DNA of 64,000 nt from an uncultured Bacteroidales bacterium. Its GTDB lineage: Bacteria; Bacteroidota; Bacteroidia; Bacteroidales; Bacteroidaceae. The DNA is taken from contig CAMAFY010000004.1 in assembly GCA_945833885.1 (NCBI GenBank), positions 1-64,000 on the forward strand, given 5' to 3'. A model generated the notes under the pieces. The model saw only the letters and a program-made list of their open reading frames with translations, searched no databases and had not been told where the DNA came from. Positions 1 to 8,156 of this stretch are shown here, one piece after another. How positions within the stretch are numbered: position 1 is the first letter of the stretch; every line of letters starts with the position of its first letter. Made by a program: the position numbers and the translations under genes.

Positions 1-146
1 GAAAATATAGACCTATACTACAAAAATAAGCCACGGATATTTGCAACTGTGCCGTAAAAAGATGAAAGTTTCGATTAAGTAAGAGTAGAGTAGGGATTGT
101 CGTGATAAATGAACGGATTTTCACGGTTTCTGTGGTAGTGCAAAAC

Positions 147-183
147 AAGAAGTCCTGTAAACCAATGGTTTACAGGACTTCTT
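147..183 (-). terminator. Intrinsic terminator after tRNA-Ser
   Basis: A perfect 17-bp inverted repeat with a 3-nt loop lies immediately 3' of the minus-strand tRNA gene. On the minus strand it is followed by the T-rich stretch CTTGTTTTG. It most likely ends the tRNA transcript. Confidence 0.8.
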
Positions 184-185
184 TG

Positions 186-273
186 CGGAGAGAGGGGGAT
201 TCGAACCCCCGAAACGCTTTTGACGTTTACACGCTTTCCAGGCGTGCCTCTTCAGCCACTCGAGCACCTCTCC
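186..273 (-). tRNA. tRNA-Ser(GGA)
   Basis: Read on the minus strand, this 88-nt segment folds as a class II tRNA. The acceptor stem starts GGAGAGG and pairs with the 3' end (last pair G-U). There is a TTCGAACCC-type T arm, a long variable arm, and an anticodon loop with GGA in the context CTGGAAAG, which reads UCC serine codons. The CCA end is not encoded. The gene is followed at once by a strong hairpin terminator. The apparent protein-coding frames across it are shadows. Confidence 0.93.
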
Positions 274-430
274 TTGGCTGAAATCTATGAGGAATTTGTG
301 ATGAAACGCTGTAAAATCCGGCGTTTTGTTCAAATTCGAGTGCAAAGTTACGCGCTTTTTTCGAAACTGCAAAGAAAAGTTCTTCAAAAACTAAAAAAAT
401 GAATTAAAGCGCGAATTTTGTAGACTTTCC

Positions 431-461
431 TTTGCAACTTCCATAGTTTTCTGTAAATTTG
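431..461 (+). promoter_or_regulatory. Bacteroidetes-type promoter of the galactose operon
   Basis: TTTG at 431-434 and TAAATTTG at 454-461 are separated by 19 bp, an exact match to the Bacteroidetes housekeeping consensus (TTTG, 19-21 bp, TANNTTTG). It lies about 80 bp before the galM start codon, giving an untranslated leader of roughly 70 nt. Confidence 0.75.
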
Positions 462-539
462 CTCCGAGAAAAACATATTTTCCGCTATTTAGGGCGGATT
501 AAACGTCAATAACAAACTATAATAAAAAGATATTTCGTT

Positions 540-1616
540 ATGGAATACCAATCAGTTTCCGGACTTCGTCGTGAGGACTTTCAGAAAGTCGTAGACGGTA
601 AGCAGGTGGATCTATTCTTTCTGCGCAATGATAATGGCTGCGAAGTAGCCGTCACCAATTATGGCGGTTCCCTCGTAGCCATTATGGTACCCGACCGTGA
701 GGGCAAAATGGCCAATGTCATTCAGGGCCACGACTGCATAGATGACTGCATTTCCAGTCCAGAGCCATTCCTTTCTACGCTTGTCGGCCGTTATGGTAAC
801 CGCATTTGCCGCGGAAAGTTCCACCTCAATGGTAAGGAATACAACCTTGCCGTGAATAATGGTCCCAACCATCTTCATGGTGGTCCCACCGGTTTTCATG
901 CCCGCGTATGGGATGCCGAGCAGGTAAACGAGCATGTTCTTGTATTGCGCTATATCAGTGCGTACTATGAAGAGGGCTTCCCTGGCGAACTTCACATGAC
1001 AGTTCGCTATACCTGGACCGATGAAAACGAACTTATCATCGATTATCGCGGCACTACTAACAAGAAAACCATCGTCAATATGACGAGTCACGGCTTCTTC
1101 AGCCTGCAAGGTATAGCCAATCCCACACCTTCCGCTCTTGACCAGGTGGTAGAAATCAATGCTGACTTCTTTGTTCCAATTGACGAGAACAGCATTCCTA
1201 CCGGAGAAATCCTCCGCGTAAAGGGCACTCCCTTCGACTTTACCACTCCGAAGCCTGTAGGTCGCGACATTGCTGCTGATGATGAACAGATAAAGAACGG
1301 AACAGGTTACGACCACTGCTACGTGCTGAATAAGCAGGAGGTTGGTGAACTTACCTTTGCAGCCCGTGTCCTTGATCCCGGAAGCGGTCGCACGATGGAA
1401 GTATATACCACAGAGCCCGGTGTTCAATTCTACAGCGATAATTGGGCTGACGGCTATAAAGGGCAGCATGGTGCCACCTTTGGCAAGCATAGTGGCCTTT
1501 GCTTTGAGGCGCAGCACTTCCCCGACAGTCCCAACAAGGCGCATTTCCCCAGCGTTGTGCTCCGTCCCGGAGAGGTTTATACCCAGAAGACGGTCTACAA
1601 GTTCGGTGTGGAATAA
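540..1616 (+). CDS. galM: Aldose 1-epimerase (galactose mutarotase)
   Basis: This 358-residue protein interconverts the alpha and beta anomers of galactose, supplying alpha-galactose to galactokinase in the Leloir pathway. The mutarotase signatures are visible: NHLHGG around residues 110-115, a second histidine in TSHGFF, and the catalytic glutamate in CFEAQHFPDSPN near residue 323. Length is normal for the family. No signal peptide is apparent, so it should be cytoplasmic. It is the first gene of a galM-permease-galK operon behind a consensus promoter. The start at 540 follows an A-rich leader without a Shine-Dalgarno sequence, as is usual in this phylum. Confidence 0.93.
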   Translation: MEYQSVSGLRREDFQKVVDGKQVDLFFLRNDNGCEVAVTNYGGSLVAIMVPDREGKMANVIQGHDCIDDCISSPEPFLSTLVGRYGNRICRGKFHLNGKEYNLAVNNGPNHLHGGPTGFHARVWDAEQVNEHVLVLRYISAYYEEGFPGELHMTVRYTWTDENELIIDYRGTTNKKTIVNMTSHGFFSLQGIANPTPSALDQVVEINADFFVPIDENSIPTGEILRVKGTPFDFTTPKPVGRDIAADDEQIKNGTGYDHCYVLNKQEVGELTFAARVLDPGSGRTMEVYTTEPGVQFYSDNWADGYKGQHGATFGKHSGLCFEAQHFPDSPNKAHFPSVVLRPGEVYTQKTVYKFGVE

Positions 1617-1792
1617 AAAGATTGCTTGAAAAGCATATAGGATTCCGGCAATCAATCTTCCATTCTCTTACATTTTATATATAAAGATTCTGTCACATTA
1701 TATATAAATAGGATATTGAGTGAAGACCACGCCGGATTACTACACTCCATAGTATAAATTTAATCAATTAACCTAATACCAGTATTAAAACA

Positions 1793-3067
1793 ATGGCACA
1801 AGAAAAAAAGCAATGGGGAGCCATCATCGTGATGATTGCCCTCTTCGCTATGATTGCCTTCGTGACGAACCTTTGCTCACCTATGGCAACCATTATCAAG
1901 AATCAAGGCGAAATTTCCAACGTCCTTGCTCAAATCGGTAACTACGGAAACTTTGTTGCATACCTGTTGATGGGTATTCCTGCCGGTATGCTTATTTCCA
2001 AGTTCGGTTATAAGAAGACTGCTCTCATCGGTCTCGCTGTCGGTATCATCGGTATCGGCATTCAGTGGTTCAGCGGCCAACTTGACGCAAAGGAAAACCT
2101 CGGTCTCGTTTTCGGTGTGTATCTTGCCGGTGCTTTCATCGCAGGTTTCTGTATGTGTATCCTTAACTGTGTTGTAAACCCCATGCTCAACCTCCTCGGT
2201 GGTGGTGGTAACAAGGGTAACCAACTTATCCAGATTGGTGGTGTTTTCAATAGTTCTGCCGCTGTTGCCGTATACATCCTCATGGGTGCTCTTATCGGAG
2301 AGGTCACCAAAGAAACCAAAATTGCCGATGCGACTCCTGCCCTTATGATTGCTCTTGCCATCTTCGTTGTTGCATTTGTTGTAATTCTCTTCACCAAGAT
2401 TGAGGAGCCTGAGCAGGCTCCCGTCGATGTAACCCTCATCAAGGGTGCTGTCAAGTACCGTCATTTCGTACTTGGTGTTCTCGGTATCTTCCTTTATATG
2501 GGCATCGAAGTGGGAACTCCTACCTATATTCTCCAATACCTTACCGTTGAAAAGGGTATGGCTGCGTCCACTGTCGGACTTATCGTTGCCGTATATTGGC
2601 TCATGATGCTCGTTGGTCGTTTCGTCGGCGGTGCCATCGGTGGCAAGGTCAGCAGCCGTGCTCAGATTACCGCTGTCAGCGCTCTTACCCTTGTTCTCGT
2701 ACTCTTCGGAATGTTTGCTCCCGAGTCGAACACCGTCAACGTTCCCACTGTCAACTGGGCAACCCTCACCTTTGGCTCTGAATCTGTGCCCTTGGGTATT
2801 TTCGCCTTCCTGCTCGTAGGTCTTTGCACCTCCGTAATGTGGGGTGGTATCTTCAACATGGCTGTTGAAGGTCTCGGCAAATACACTGCCATTGCTTCGG
2901 GTATCTTCATGACAATGGTGTTCGGTTGCGCCGTTATGGTTGCCATCCAGGGCTACGTTGCCGACATTACCAACTACATGACCTCCTATTGGGTAGTGGT
3001 ATTCTGTGCAGCATATCTCCTCTTCTACGCACTTGTTGGAAGCCGTGTCACCAAGCGCGAGGACTAA
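1793..3067 (+). CDS. Sugar MFS permease (glucose/galactose-type, FHS-like)
   Basis: This 424-residue, very hydrophobic protein has about twelve predicted membrane segments and is a major facilitator superfamily sugar transporter. An RF/GG-rich loop (LVGRFVGGAIGG) follows the mid-protein segments, as in glucose/galactose and fucose permeases. It sits between galM and galK on the same strand, which argues that galactose (or glucose/galactose) is the substrate. That assignment is inferred from context. The 176-bp gap to galM holds A/T-rich sequence with a repeated ATTATATATAAA-like motif and no convincing promoter. The first codon at 1793 follows an AAAACA leader. Confidence 0.88.
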   Translation: MAQEKKQWGAIIVMIALFAMIAFVTNLCSPMATIIKNQGEISNVLAQIGNYGNFVAYLLMGIPAGMLISKFGYKKTALIGLAVGIIGIGIQWFSGQLDAKENLGLVFGVYLAGAFIAGFCMCILNCVVNPMLNLLGGGGNKGNQLIQIGGVFNSSAAVAVYILMGALIGEVTKETKIADATPALMIALAIFVVAFVVILFTKIEEPEQAPVDVTLIKGAVKYRHFVLGVLGIFLYMGIEVGTPTYILQYLTVEKGMAASTVGLIVAVYWLMMLVGRFVGGAIGGKVSSRAQITAVSALTLVLVLFGMFAPESNTVNVPTVNWATLTFGSESVPLGIFAFLLVGLCTSVMWGGIFNMAVEGLGKYTAIASGIFMTMVFGCAVMVAIQGYVADITNYMTSYWVVVFCAAYLLFYALVGSRVTKRED

Positions 3068-3101
3068 TTATCCGACATTTTTTCAAATAAACATAGTTCA
3101 T

Positions 3102-3164
3102 GATTGAGGCAGGTTGCGCTTCTTGAAAAAAATAAAGAAGGCAAGCCTGCCCCAATCCTCAATC
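3102..3164 (+). other. Long intercistronic hairpin between permease and galK
   Basis: GATTGAGG at 3102-3109 pairs with CCTCAATC at 3157-3164. Inside it, GGCAGG-TTGC-CTTCTT-like arms pair with AAGAAG-GCAA-CCTGCC around an A-rich loop. The structure ends about 20 nt before galK. It could stabilise upstream mRNA or partly terminate transcription and so tune galactokinase levels; this is inference. Confidence 0.6.
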
Positions 3165-3186
3165 TTCCCTTTAAAGAATAATACCT

Positions 3187-4347
3187 ATGAAATTGACAAT
3201 TGATGACGTTCGTACCCGTTTCGTAAAGCATTTCGACGGTAGCACCGGTTCCGTTTATGCATCTCCCGGCCGTATCAACCTCATCGGAGAACATACTGAC
3301 TACAACAACGGTTTTGTGTTCCCCGGCGCAGTAGAGCAGGGTATCATCGCAGAACTTAAGCCCAACGGCACCCGTAAGGTAGATGTTTACTCCATCGACC
3401 TCAAAGACCGCACCCAGTTTGACCTTGACGATGAGAAAGGTCCCTCTGCAACTTGGGCGCGTTACATCTATGGTGTTTGCCGCGAAATGATGGCTCTTGG
3501 CGTTCCCGTTCAGGGATTCAACGCTGCTTTTGCTGGCGATGTTCCCCTCGGTGCCGGAATGAGTTCTTCCGCAGCGCTTGAAAGCACCTTCGCTTTTGCT
3601 CTCAACGATCTCTTCGGCGACAACAAAGTCGAGAAGATGGAACTCGCCCGTGTTGGTCAGCGTACCGAGCATAAGTATGTTGGTTGCAACTGTGGTATCA
3701 TGGACCAAGCCATCAGTGTACTCGGAAAGAAGGGACAACTCCTCCGTCTTGACTGCCGTTCTGGTGAGTATGCCTACTTCCCCTGGAATCCTGAAGGCTA
3801 TCAACTCGTGTTGGTCAATAGTTGTGTGAAGCACGAACTTGCGGGTTCTCCTTACAACGAGCGCCGTCTTCAGTGCGAGCATGTTGCAGAAGTCATCAAG
3901 AAGTACCATCCCGAAGTGGAGTCGCTTCGTGATGCAAACTACGAAATGCTTGAAGAAGTGAAGGCAGAGATTACCGAAGACGAGTATAAGCGTGCGCGCT
4001 ACGTTATCGGAGAAGTGGTTCGTGTCCTCACTGTCTGCGATGCTCTTGAGAAGGGTGACTATGAATTGGTAGGAAAGATGATGTACGAAACCCACCATGG
4101 TCTCTCGAAAGAATACGAGGTTAGTTGCGAAGAACTCGACTTCCTCAATGACGTTGCCAAGGAAGAAGGCGTTACCGGCAGCCGAATCATGGGTGGCGGT
4201 TTCGGAGGTTGCACCATTAACCTCGTTGCCAACGAACTCGCACCCAACTTCAAGAAGGTGGTTGTTGAGAAATTTGAGGCAAAATATGGTAAGAAGCCTG
4301 TTGTCATCGACGTTGTTATCGGTGATGGCAGCCGCAAACTCCTCTAA
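3187..4347 (+). CDS. galK: Galactokinase
   Basis: This 386-residue GHMP-family kinase phosphorylates galactose at C1 with ATP in the cytoplasm. The galactokinase signature GRINLIGEHTDYNNG lies near residues 28-42. The ATP-binding GAGMSSSAALE motif is near residue 120 and the third GHMP motif GGGFGGC near residue 338. Length matches the family. It is the last gene of the galM-permease-galK operon. No galT or galE is present in the window, so the rest of the Leloir pathway must be elsewhere. A hairpin with a T-rich tail follows. Confidence 0.96.
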   Translation: MKLTIDDVRTRFVKHFDGSTGSVYASPGRINLIGEHTDYNNGFVFPGAVEQGIIAELKPNGTRKVDVYSIDLKDRTQFDLDDEKGPSATWARYIYGVCREMMALGVPVQGFNAAFAGDVPLGAGMSSSAALESTFAFALNDLFGDNKVEKMELARVGQRTEHKYVGCNCGIMDQAISVLGKKGQLLRLDCRSGEYAYFPWNPEGYQLVLVNSCVKHELAGSPYNERRLQCEHVAEVIKKYHPEVESLRDANYEMLEEVKAEITEDEYKRARYVIGEVVRVLTVCDALEKGDYELVGKMMYETHHGLSKEYEVSCEELDFLNDVAKEEGVTGSRIMGGGFGGCTINLVANELAPNFKKVVVEKFEAKYGKKPVVIDVVIGDGSRKLL

Positions 4348-4378
4348 TTGTTTATAGAACGATTTGAGAAAATAATAA

Positions 4379-4431
4379 AAAGAGAAGAAGGTCAGTGCTT
4401 TTTGCATCCAGTCCTTCTTCTCTTTCTTTTT
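4379..4431 (+). terminator. Terminator of the galactose operon
   Basis: AAAGAGAAGAAGG at 4379-4391 pairs with CCTTCTTCTCTTT at 4413-4425, and CTTTTTG follows. It lies about 30 bp after the galK stop codon. Confidence 0.8.
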
Positions 4432-4441
4432 GTAGCGTTCA

Positions 4442-4617
4442 GAAAAGTGTTGGTGTGTCTTACCGAAATTTCGGAAGTGTTAGGCGTAAAGTGCGGTTGC
4501 ATACAATGGAAACGTCTGCATTTTGTTGTCAAAATCTCCGTACTTTCTTGTCAAAACTTCCGTACTTTGTTGGCAAAGCCTCTGCAATTTGTCAGTAGAA
4601 TTTCTGCACATTGTTTT
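4442..4617. repeat. 22-bp tandem array A (about 8 units)
   Basis: Eight consecutive degenerate units each span 22 bp (starts 4442, 4464, 4486, 4508, 4530, 4552, 4574, 4596). Units begin with CAAAA/GAAAA-like A-tracts and carry CCGTACTTT-like cores; the best two are at 4530 and 4552. The array lies in the convergent gap between galK and the holin-like gene. The same period and core recur in other intergenic gaps of this window. No open reading frame across it looks real. Confidence 0.75.
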
Positions 4618-4721
4618 GAGAACTTCTCATTATTATAACAGAATAACCGTGCGTCAACCAACGTTAAGGAAGGATTATTTCTTTAATCCATGGTACAACC
4701 TGCCATTGTTGTCACACGAAT

Positions 4722-4768
4722 AGCCCCCGGATAATCGGCTTTTTGCTGAAATCCGGGGGCTTTATGTT
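4722..4768. terminator. Hairpin terminator, convergent gap
   Basis: AGCCCCCGGAT at 4722-4732 pairs with ATCCGGGGGCT at 4751-4761, and TTATGTTTTTG follows on the plus strand. It lies downstream of both galK (plus) and the holin-like gene (minus) and could serve either. Confidence 0.7.
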
Positions 4769-4899
4769 TTTGTTCGCGCGGTTTTACGCAGGCAATCAAA
4801 CTGTATTATGCAGTTGTTCAGGTGACTTTACATTGTCATTCAACTGGTTTTAGCGGTCAATCGGGCGGCTTTATGCTTGTTGTTTGATGGCCTTTATCG

Positions 4900-5475
4900 T
4901 TACCAGCGCGAGCGTCTGGATCGTTTTCCGCTGAATTTTTTATACAGTTTGTAGCCGAGAATCAGACCGTCGGCCAATGTCCATGCACGGCTTGCGGCGT
5001 AGAGCGCGCGCTCCATATTGTTCTTTGCAGGCTTCTGAGGCTCCGTCAGTGATTGGTATTCTGCGGCAATGGTGCGTTCAAGTTCTGCAATTTTTTCAGC
5101 ATCAATGGCAGGTTGTGTGGCTTTTTCTCCCAGGAAAATAAGGCTGAGTCCCTTGCTGATAGGCGTAGAAATCCATGCCTTGCGTTTGATGCAGATGATG
5201 GTCAGTACAGCCAGATGGAATATTCCCACCAAAAGTGCGGCAGTGGCGTATCCTCCAACGTGAGGTTCGAGTGCCGATACGGCCGCTGCGCTAATGAAAA
5301 TGATGACGATCATCAGCACGAGTAGCACAATGGCGCCGATAATCAGCCCTGTCAGCACTGCCGTAAGTTTGTACACCATGCCCCGTTCGGCGTTTTCCAT
5401 ACGCATTTCAGCGTATTTCTTGCCGTTAAGCAGGATGTTTGCAATGGTATTGACGTTTTTATCTGTGGAAAACAT
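4900..5475 (-). CDS. Phage-holin-like membrane protein (DUF1469/Holin-X-like)
   Basis: A 191-residue protein with two strong hydrophobic segments (about residues 34-62 and 73-95) between charged ends. The C-terminus is highly basic (GKRSRRSRW). The layout resembles the phage_holin_3_6 family of bacterial envelope proteins, often encoded beside YtxH proteins in Bacteroidetes, as here. Despite the family name no other phage gene is present, so a chromosomal envelope role is more likely than lysis. A hairpin lies between it and the upstream YtxH gene, so the two may be transcribed separately. Confidence 0.6.
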   Translation of the reverse strand: MFSTDKNVNTIANILLNGKKYAEMRMENAERGMVYKLTAVLTGLIIGAIVLLVLMIVIIFISAAAVSALEPHVGGYATAALLVGIFHLAVLTIICIKRKAWISTPISKGLSLIFLGEKATQPAIDAEKIAELERTIAAEYQSLTEPQKPAKNNMERALYAASRAWTLADGLILGYKLYKKFSGKRSRRSRW

Positions 5476-5515
5476 TGTATGATGAATGTGGAGAGAGGAA
5501 GTGTTGTTCAGAAAA

Positions 5516-5564
5516 ACCGCGTAAGCAGGAAACCAGTTTTACGCTGAGTGCCTACCTACGCGGT
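5516..5564 (-). terminator. Hairpin after the YtxH gene
   Basis: ACCGCGTA at 5516-5523 pairs with TACGCGGT at 5557-5564, with additional pairing possible inside. On the minus strand the stem is followed by TTTTTC. It lies 145 bp past the YtxH stop and just upstream of the holin-like gene. Confidence 0.55.
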
Positions 5565-5708
5565 GGTTTGTTCAGTGAGCGTATGTCGCGGTAGCAATTC
5601 CGGATGTTGTCAATGTTGCATGAAATGCAGGGCATCGTAACATCATCTGTAACGCTTTCCGTCGTTTAGCCCTTCGTCAGGAATTGTCGGTTGCGACACG
5701 TTAGTGGA

Positions 5709-5915
5709 TTAATCAGCGATAGGCTGAAGTTCTTCTGCGATGTCGTCAACAAGGCTCTCGAGTTCCTTACCGGAGAGTTTCACGCCACGCTTGCGGATAG
5801 CCTCGGCAATACGAGCGCGGGTAGTGTCGCCTTTTTCAGGAGCGAAGAGGATGCCGCATGCAGCACCTACGGCTGCGCCTCCAAGAAATGCAGCAAGAAT
5901 GCTAAGTCCTTTCAT
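5709..5915 (-). CDS. YtxH-domain small membrane protein
   Basis: A 68-residue protein with an N-terminal glycine/alanine-rich membrane segment (residues 4-26), then LFAPEKGDTTRARI, the hallmark of YtxH-like proteins (segment followed by APxxG), and an acidic helical C-terminus. YtxH-family proteins are small stress-associated membrane proteins without a defined biochemical activity. It is encoded upstream of the holin-like gene on the same strand, a pairing common in Bacteroidetes. Confidence 0.78.
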   Translation of the reverse strand: MKGLSILAAFLGGAAVGAACGILFAPEKGDTTRARIAEAIRKRGVKLSGKELESLVDDIAEELQPIAD

Positions 5916-5982
5916 TGTGGTAATCTTATTAAAGGGTTTATAATGTTGATAATTTGCGTTGTTTCACGCTTTGTTTATTGGG

Positions 5983-5990
5983 CAAATTTA
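5983..5990 (-). promoter_or_regulatory. -7 box for the YtxH gene
   Basis: The minus strand reads TAAATTTG here, an exact TANNTTTG box followed by C. It lies 68 bp before the YtxH start. No clear TTTG -33 element is seen at the expected distance. Confidence 0.5.
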
Positions 5991-6086
5991 GTGATTTCTG
6001 AGAGAAAGAGATATAGAAAACGACATTTTTTTTCGCTTTCCACTACTTTTTCTATGGAAAGTAGCGATAACTTCGATATAAATTGT

Positions 6087-6094
6087 TATTTTTG
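6087..6094 (+). promoter_or_regulatory. -7 box for the SPOR lipoprotein gene
   Basis: TATTTTTG followed by C matches TANNTTTG, 150 bp upstream of the lipoprotein start. A good -33 TTTG is not visible. Confidence 0.45.
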
Positions 6095-6245
6095 CATCAT
6101 AGCAGAGTCTATGGTTTGTCCTCCGCTCTGTTGTAATTGCGTCCTTGAACACAATATCCTTTGAGATTCTTCATGGAATTCCAGGATGTGGAGAGGCGTG
6201 ATTTACCCTTAGAAAACAAAAATTAAATACATCGATACTCCGTCT

Positions 6246-6743
6246 ATGAAAAAATCTGTCATTGTATGCATGGGTCTTTGCACCCTCGCAATGTTCACTG
6301 CCTGCAAGTCTCAGGAAAGTGCTTACAAGGCTGCATATGAAGCAGCAAAGGCAAATGAAAGTAACGAGACCGTAACTGTTGTTCCCCAGGAAGAGACTGT
6401 TACCCCCGTTACGCCTGCTCCTCCCGTTCGTGAAACCGTCGTTGACAACACGCCTGTCCGTACGATTCAGGGTGGACTTACCGTCATCAAGGGCGAGCCT
6501 CTCAATGCTTATAGTGTCATTGTGGGCAGTTTTATGAACCAGACTAACGCTGAGGGACTTTACAGCACGCTGGTAAACCGTGGTTACAGTGCCCGTGTTG
6601 TACGTACCAACGAGACCATCAATGGCCATACCGGTTGGTATCGTGTGGCAGCATCCTCCTATGACAACAAGTCGTATGCCGTTGATAGCCGCAATCAACT
6701 CAAGGGTACCTATCCCGACGCATGGTTGCTTTACAACAAATAA
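6246..6743 (+). CDS. SPOR-domain lipoprotein
   Basis: A 165-residue exported protein. The N-terminus has a basic start, a hydrophobic core and a lipobox-like MFTAC with the cysteine at residue 20. A proline/valine/threonine-rich linker (residues about 45-80) leads to a C-terminal SPOR domain: YSVIVGSFMNQTNAEGLYSTL, then RVVRTNETINGHTGWYRV. SPOR domains bind denuded peptidoglycan, typically at division sites, so a septal or envelope role is likely. It stands alone between its own promoter region and a long gap. Confidence 0.82.
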   Translation: MKKSVIVCMGLCTLAMFTACKSQESAYKAAYEAAKANESNETVTVVPQEETVTPVTPAPPVRETVVDNTPVRTIQGGLTVIKGEPLNAYSVIVGSFMNQTNAEGLYSTLVNRGYSARVVRTNETINGHTGWYRVAASSYDNKSYAVDSRNQLKGTYPDAWLLYNK

Positions 6744-7211
6744 TCACGTGATTTTCTTGGTTTCTGTTGCTTCTTGGCCGGTGGTTTCCGTAATCTTCCG
6801 CTCTTGATCTTGCCGGATTGCTGGCAAAACAGAAACCCTGTCCATAGTATTCCGGGATGGTAGAGTTTACCATTCCGGATTCGTTTTTTGAACGAATGGC
6901 TCTTTTGGCAACGGATTCCGTTTAGGGAGGCTCTATAAATTGGATTTGCAGGATTATCAAGTCTGTTTCCGTGACAGGGATTACCGTAAATGAAAGCCCC
7001 CATTAGGTAGGTCCTAAAAATTTTTTGCCGGAATCCTGAGCCTTTTTTGCGATAAAATGTCTGTGAATGAAGGACTGTTCCGGTCTATATGACTGTAAGA
7101 AAAAGTGCCTCAGGCCGAAAGGAGACCAGAAAATGACAAAATGTATCACTTTATATTATGAGGAATCTACGGTGGAAACATATAGGAAACCATCTATAAA
7201 TATTTTAAAAA
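6744..7211. other. Intergenic gap, no gene seen
   Basis: This 468-bp gap has short inverted repeats (for example ATTCGTT at 6879-6885 against AACGAAT at 6891-6897) and several scattered GGATT motifs without regular spacing. The minus-strand frame across 6731-7003 has no recognisable protein character and is treated as chance. A promoter for the next gene is not obvious. Confidence 0.4.
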
Positions 7212-8105
7212 ATGAAGAAACTCTATACTCTTTTTTGTAGCACTATCCTAACATTGAATGTTGGTGCCCAGACCATGACCGTCAATACAGTTGATGGAAA
7301 GCAGACGGTTTTCAACCTTACGGAAATCACAGATGTGGTGTTTTCTGAGGATACTCCGGAAATTCCGCAAACCAATGCCCGCATTGGCGATTTCCTCTAC
7401 GACGATGGAACATGGAGCACTCAGTTGAAGAGCGATGCAACACCCATCGGCATTGTCTTTTATGTTGGTGAGGCCACGGCTTATAACGACCGTACATCCT
7501 ATTATACTTTGAAGGATGGTGTTACTCCCATGCAGGAAATCCACGGATATGCCGTAGCATTGAATGATGCTACTGTGGAAAATGGAGAGAACATCTCCGT
7601 TTGGTGGAGCGCATGGTACAACAATGACGAGGGCGCAGGTTGCTCTCCCAACATCGAGGACTTCTTAGGTTATACCAACACACAGTCCATCATTTCCGCA
7701 GCAAATGCGAAGGGTGGACTGTCTGCCGACGACAATAGTTATCCTGCAGCCTATTACGCGACAGCGGTTTATGAGCAGATTTGCCCTGCTCCTGCCGCTA
7801 CATCGGGATGGTTCCTCCCATCAGCCTATCAGTTTAAGTATATCTTCGACCGTGCATATTTTGATGAAGACAATTCCGGTCGAGCATGTCTTGCCAACAG
7901 TTTCGCGGCTTTGGGAGAAGAAAGTGCCACACCATTGCTGATGGATGACGCTGAATTCTGGACATCTACTGAGCACATTGATTCCTATGGATACTCGAAT
8001 TGGGCGTATTATTTCAACTTTGATGCACGCAGTATCAGCCCGGGATTTATAGCGAACTACCGTAAGAACTCGGGAATGAGGGTGCGTTCCGTAATCGTTT
8101 TTTAA
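7212..8105 (+). CDS. Secreted protein, DUF1566/Fib_succ_major-like
   Basis: A 297-residue protein with a signal peptide ending near residue 19 (LNVGAQ). A short beta segment (TVNTVDGKQTVFNLTEITDVVFSED) of a kind found after the leader of many Bacteroidales surface proteins follows. The body contains SGWFLPSAYQ, EFWTSTEH and a C-terminal RKNSGMRVRSV, the pattern of FISUMP/DUF1566-like domains, where WxLPS and WSST-like motifs recur. It probably sits at the cell surface or periplasm; the ligand is unknown. It lies 51 bp before a second secreted protein with a similar leader, probably one operon. Confidence 0.62.
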   Translation: MKKLYTLFCSTILTLNVGAQTMTVNTVDGKQTVFNLTEITDVVFSEDTPEIPQTNARIGDFLYDDGTWSTQLKSDATPIGIVFYVGEATAYNDRTSYYTLKDGVTPMQEIHGYAVALNDATVENGENISVWWSAWYNNDEGAGCSPNIEDFLGYTNTQSIISAANAKGGLSADDNSYPAAYYATAVYEQICPAPAATSGWFLPSAYQFKYIFDRAYFDEDNSGRACLANSFAALGEESATPLLMDDAEFWTSTEHIDSYGYSNWAYYFNFDARSISPGFIANYRKNSGMRVRSVIVF

Positions 8106-8156
8106 GGTCTTACTGACAAATTCGTCTGTCTTATTTTAGTGAAATACCAGTAATTC

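Noticed and set aside
612-1655. Long minus-strand frame across galM, and similar frames opposite other genes
   Set aside because: They overlap clear conserved genes on the other strand and encode no recognisable protein.
4900-5915. Prophage remnant suggested by a holin-like gene
   Set aside because: Only a holin-like and a YtxH gene are present; no integrase, capsid, tail or lysin gene flanks them, and this pairing is normal in Bacteroidetes chromosomes.
6744-7211. Scattered GGATT motifs as another periodic array
   Set aside because: Distances between the motifs (39, 23, 36, 29, 9 and 27 bp) are irregular.
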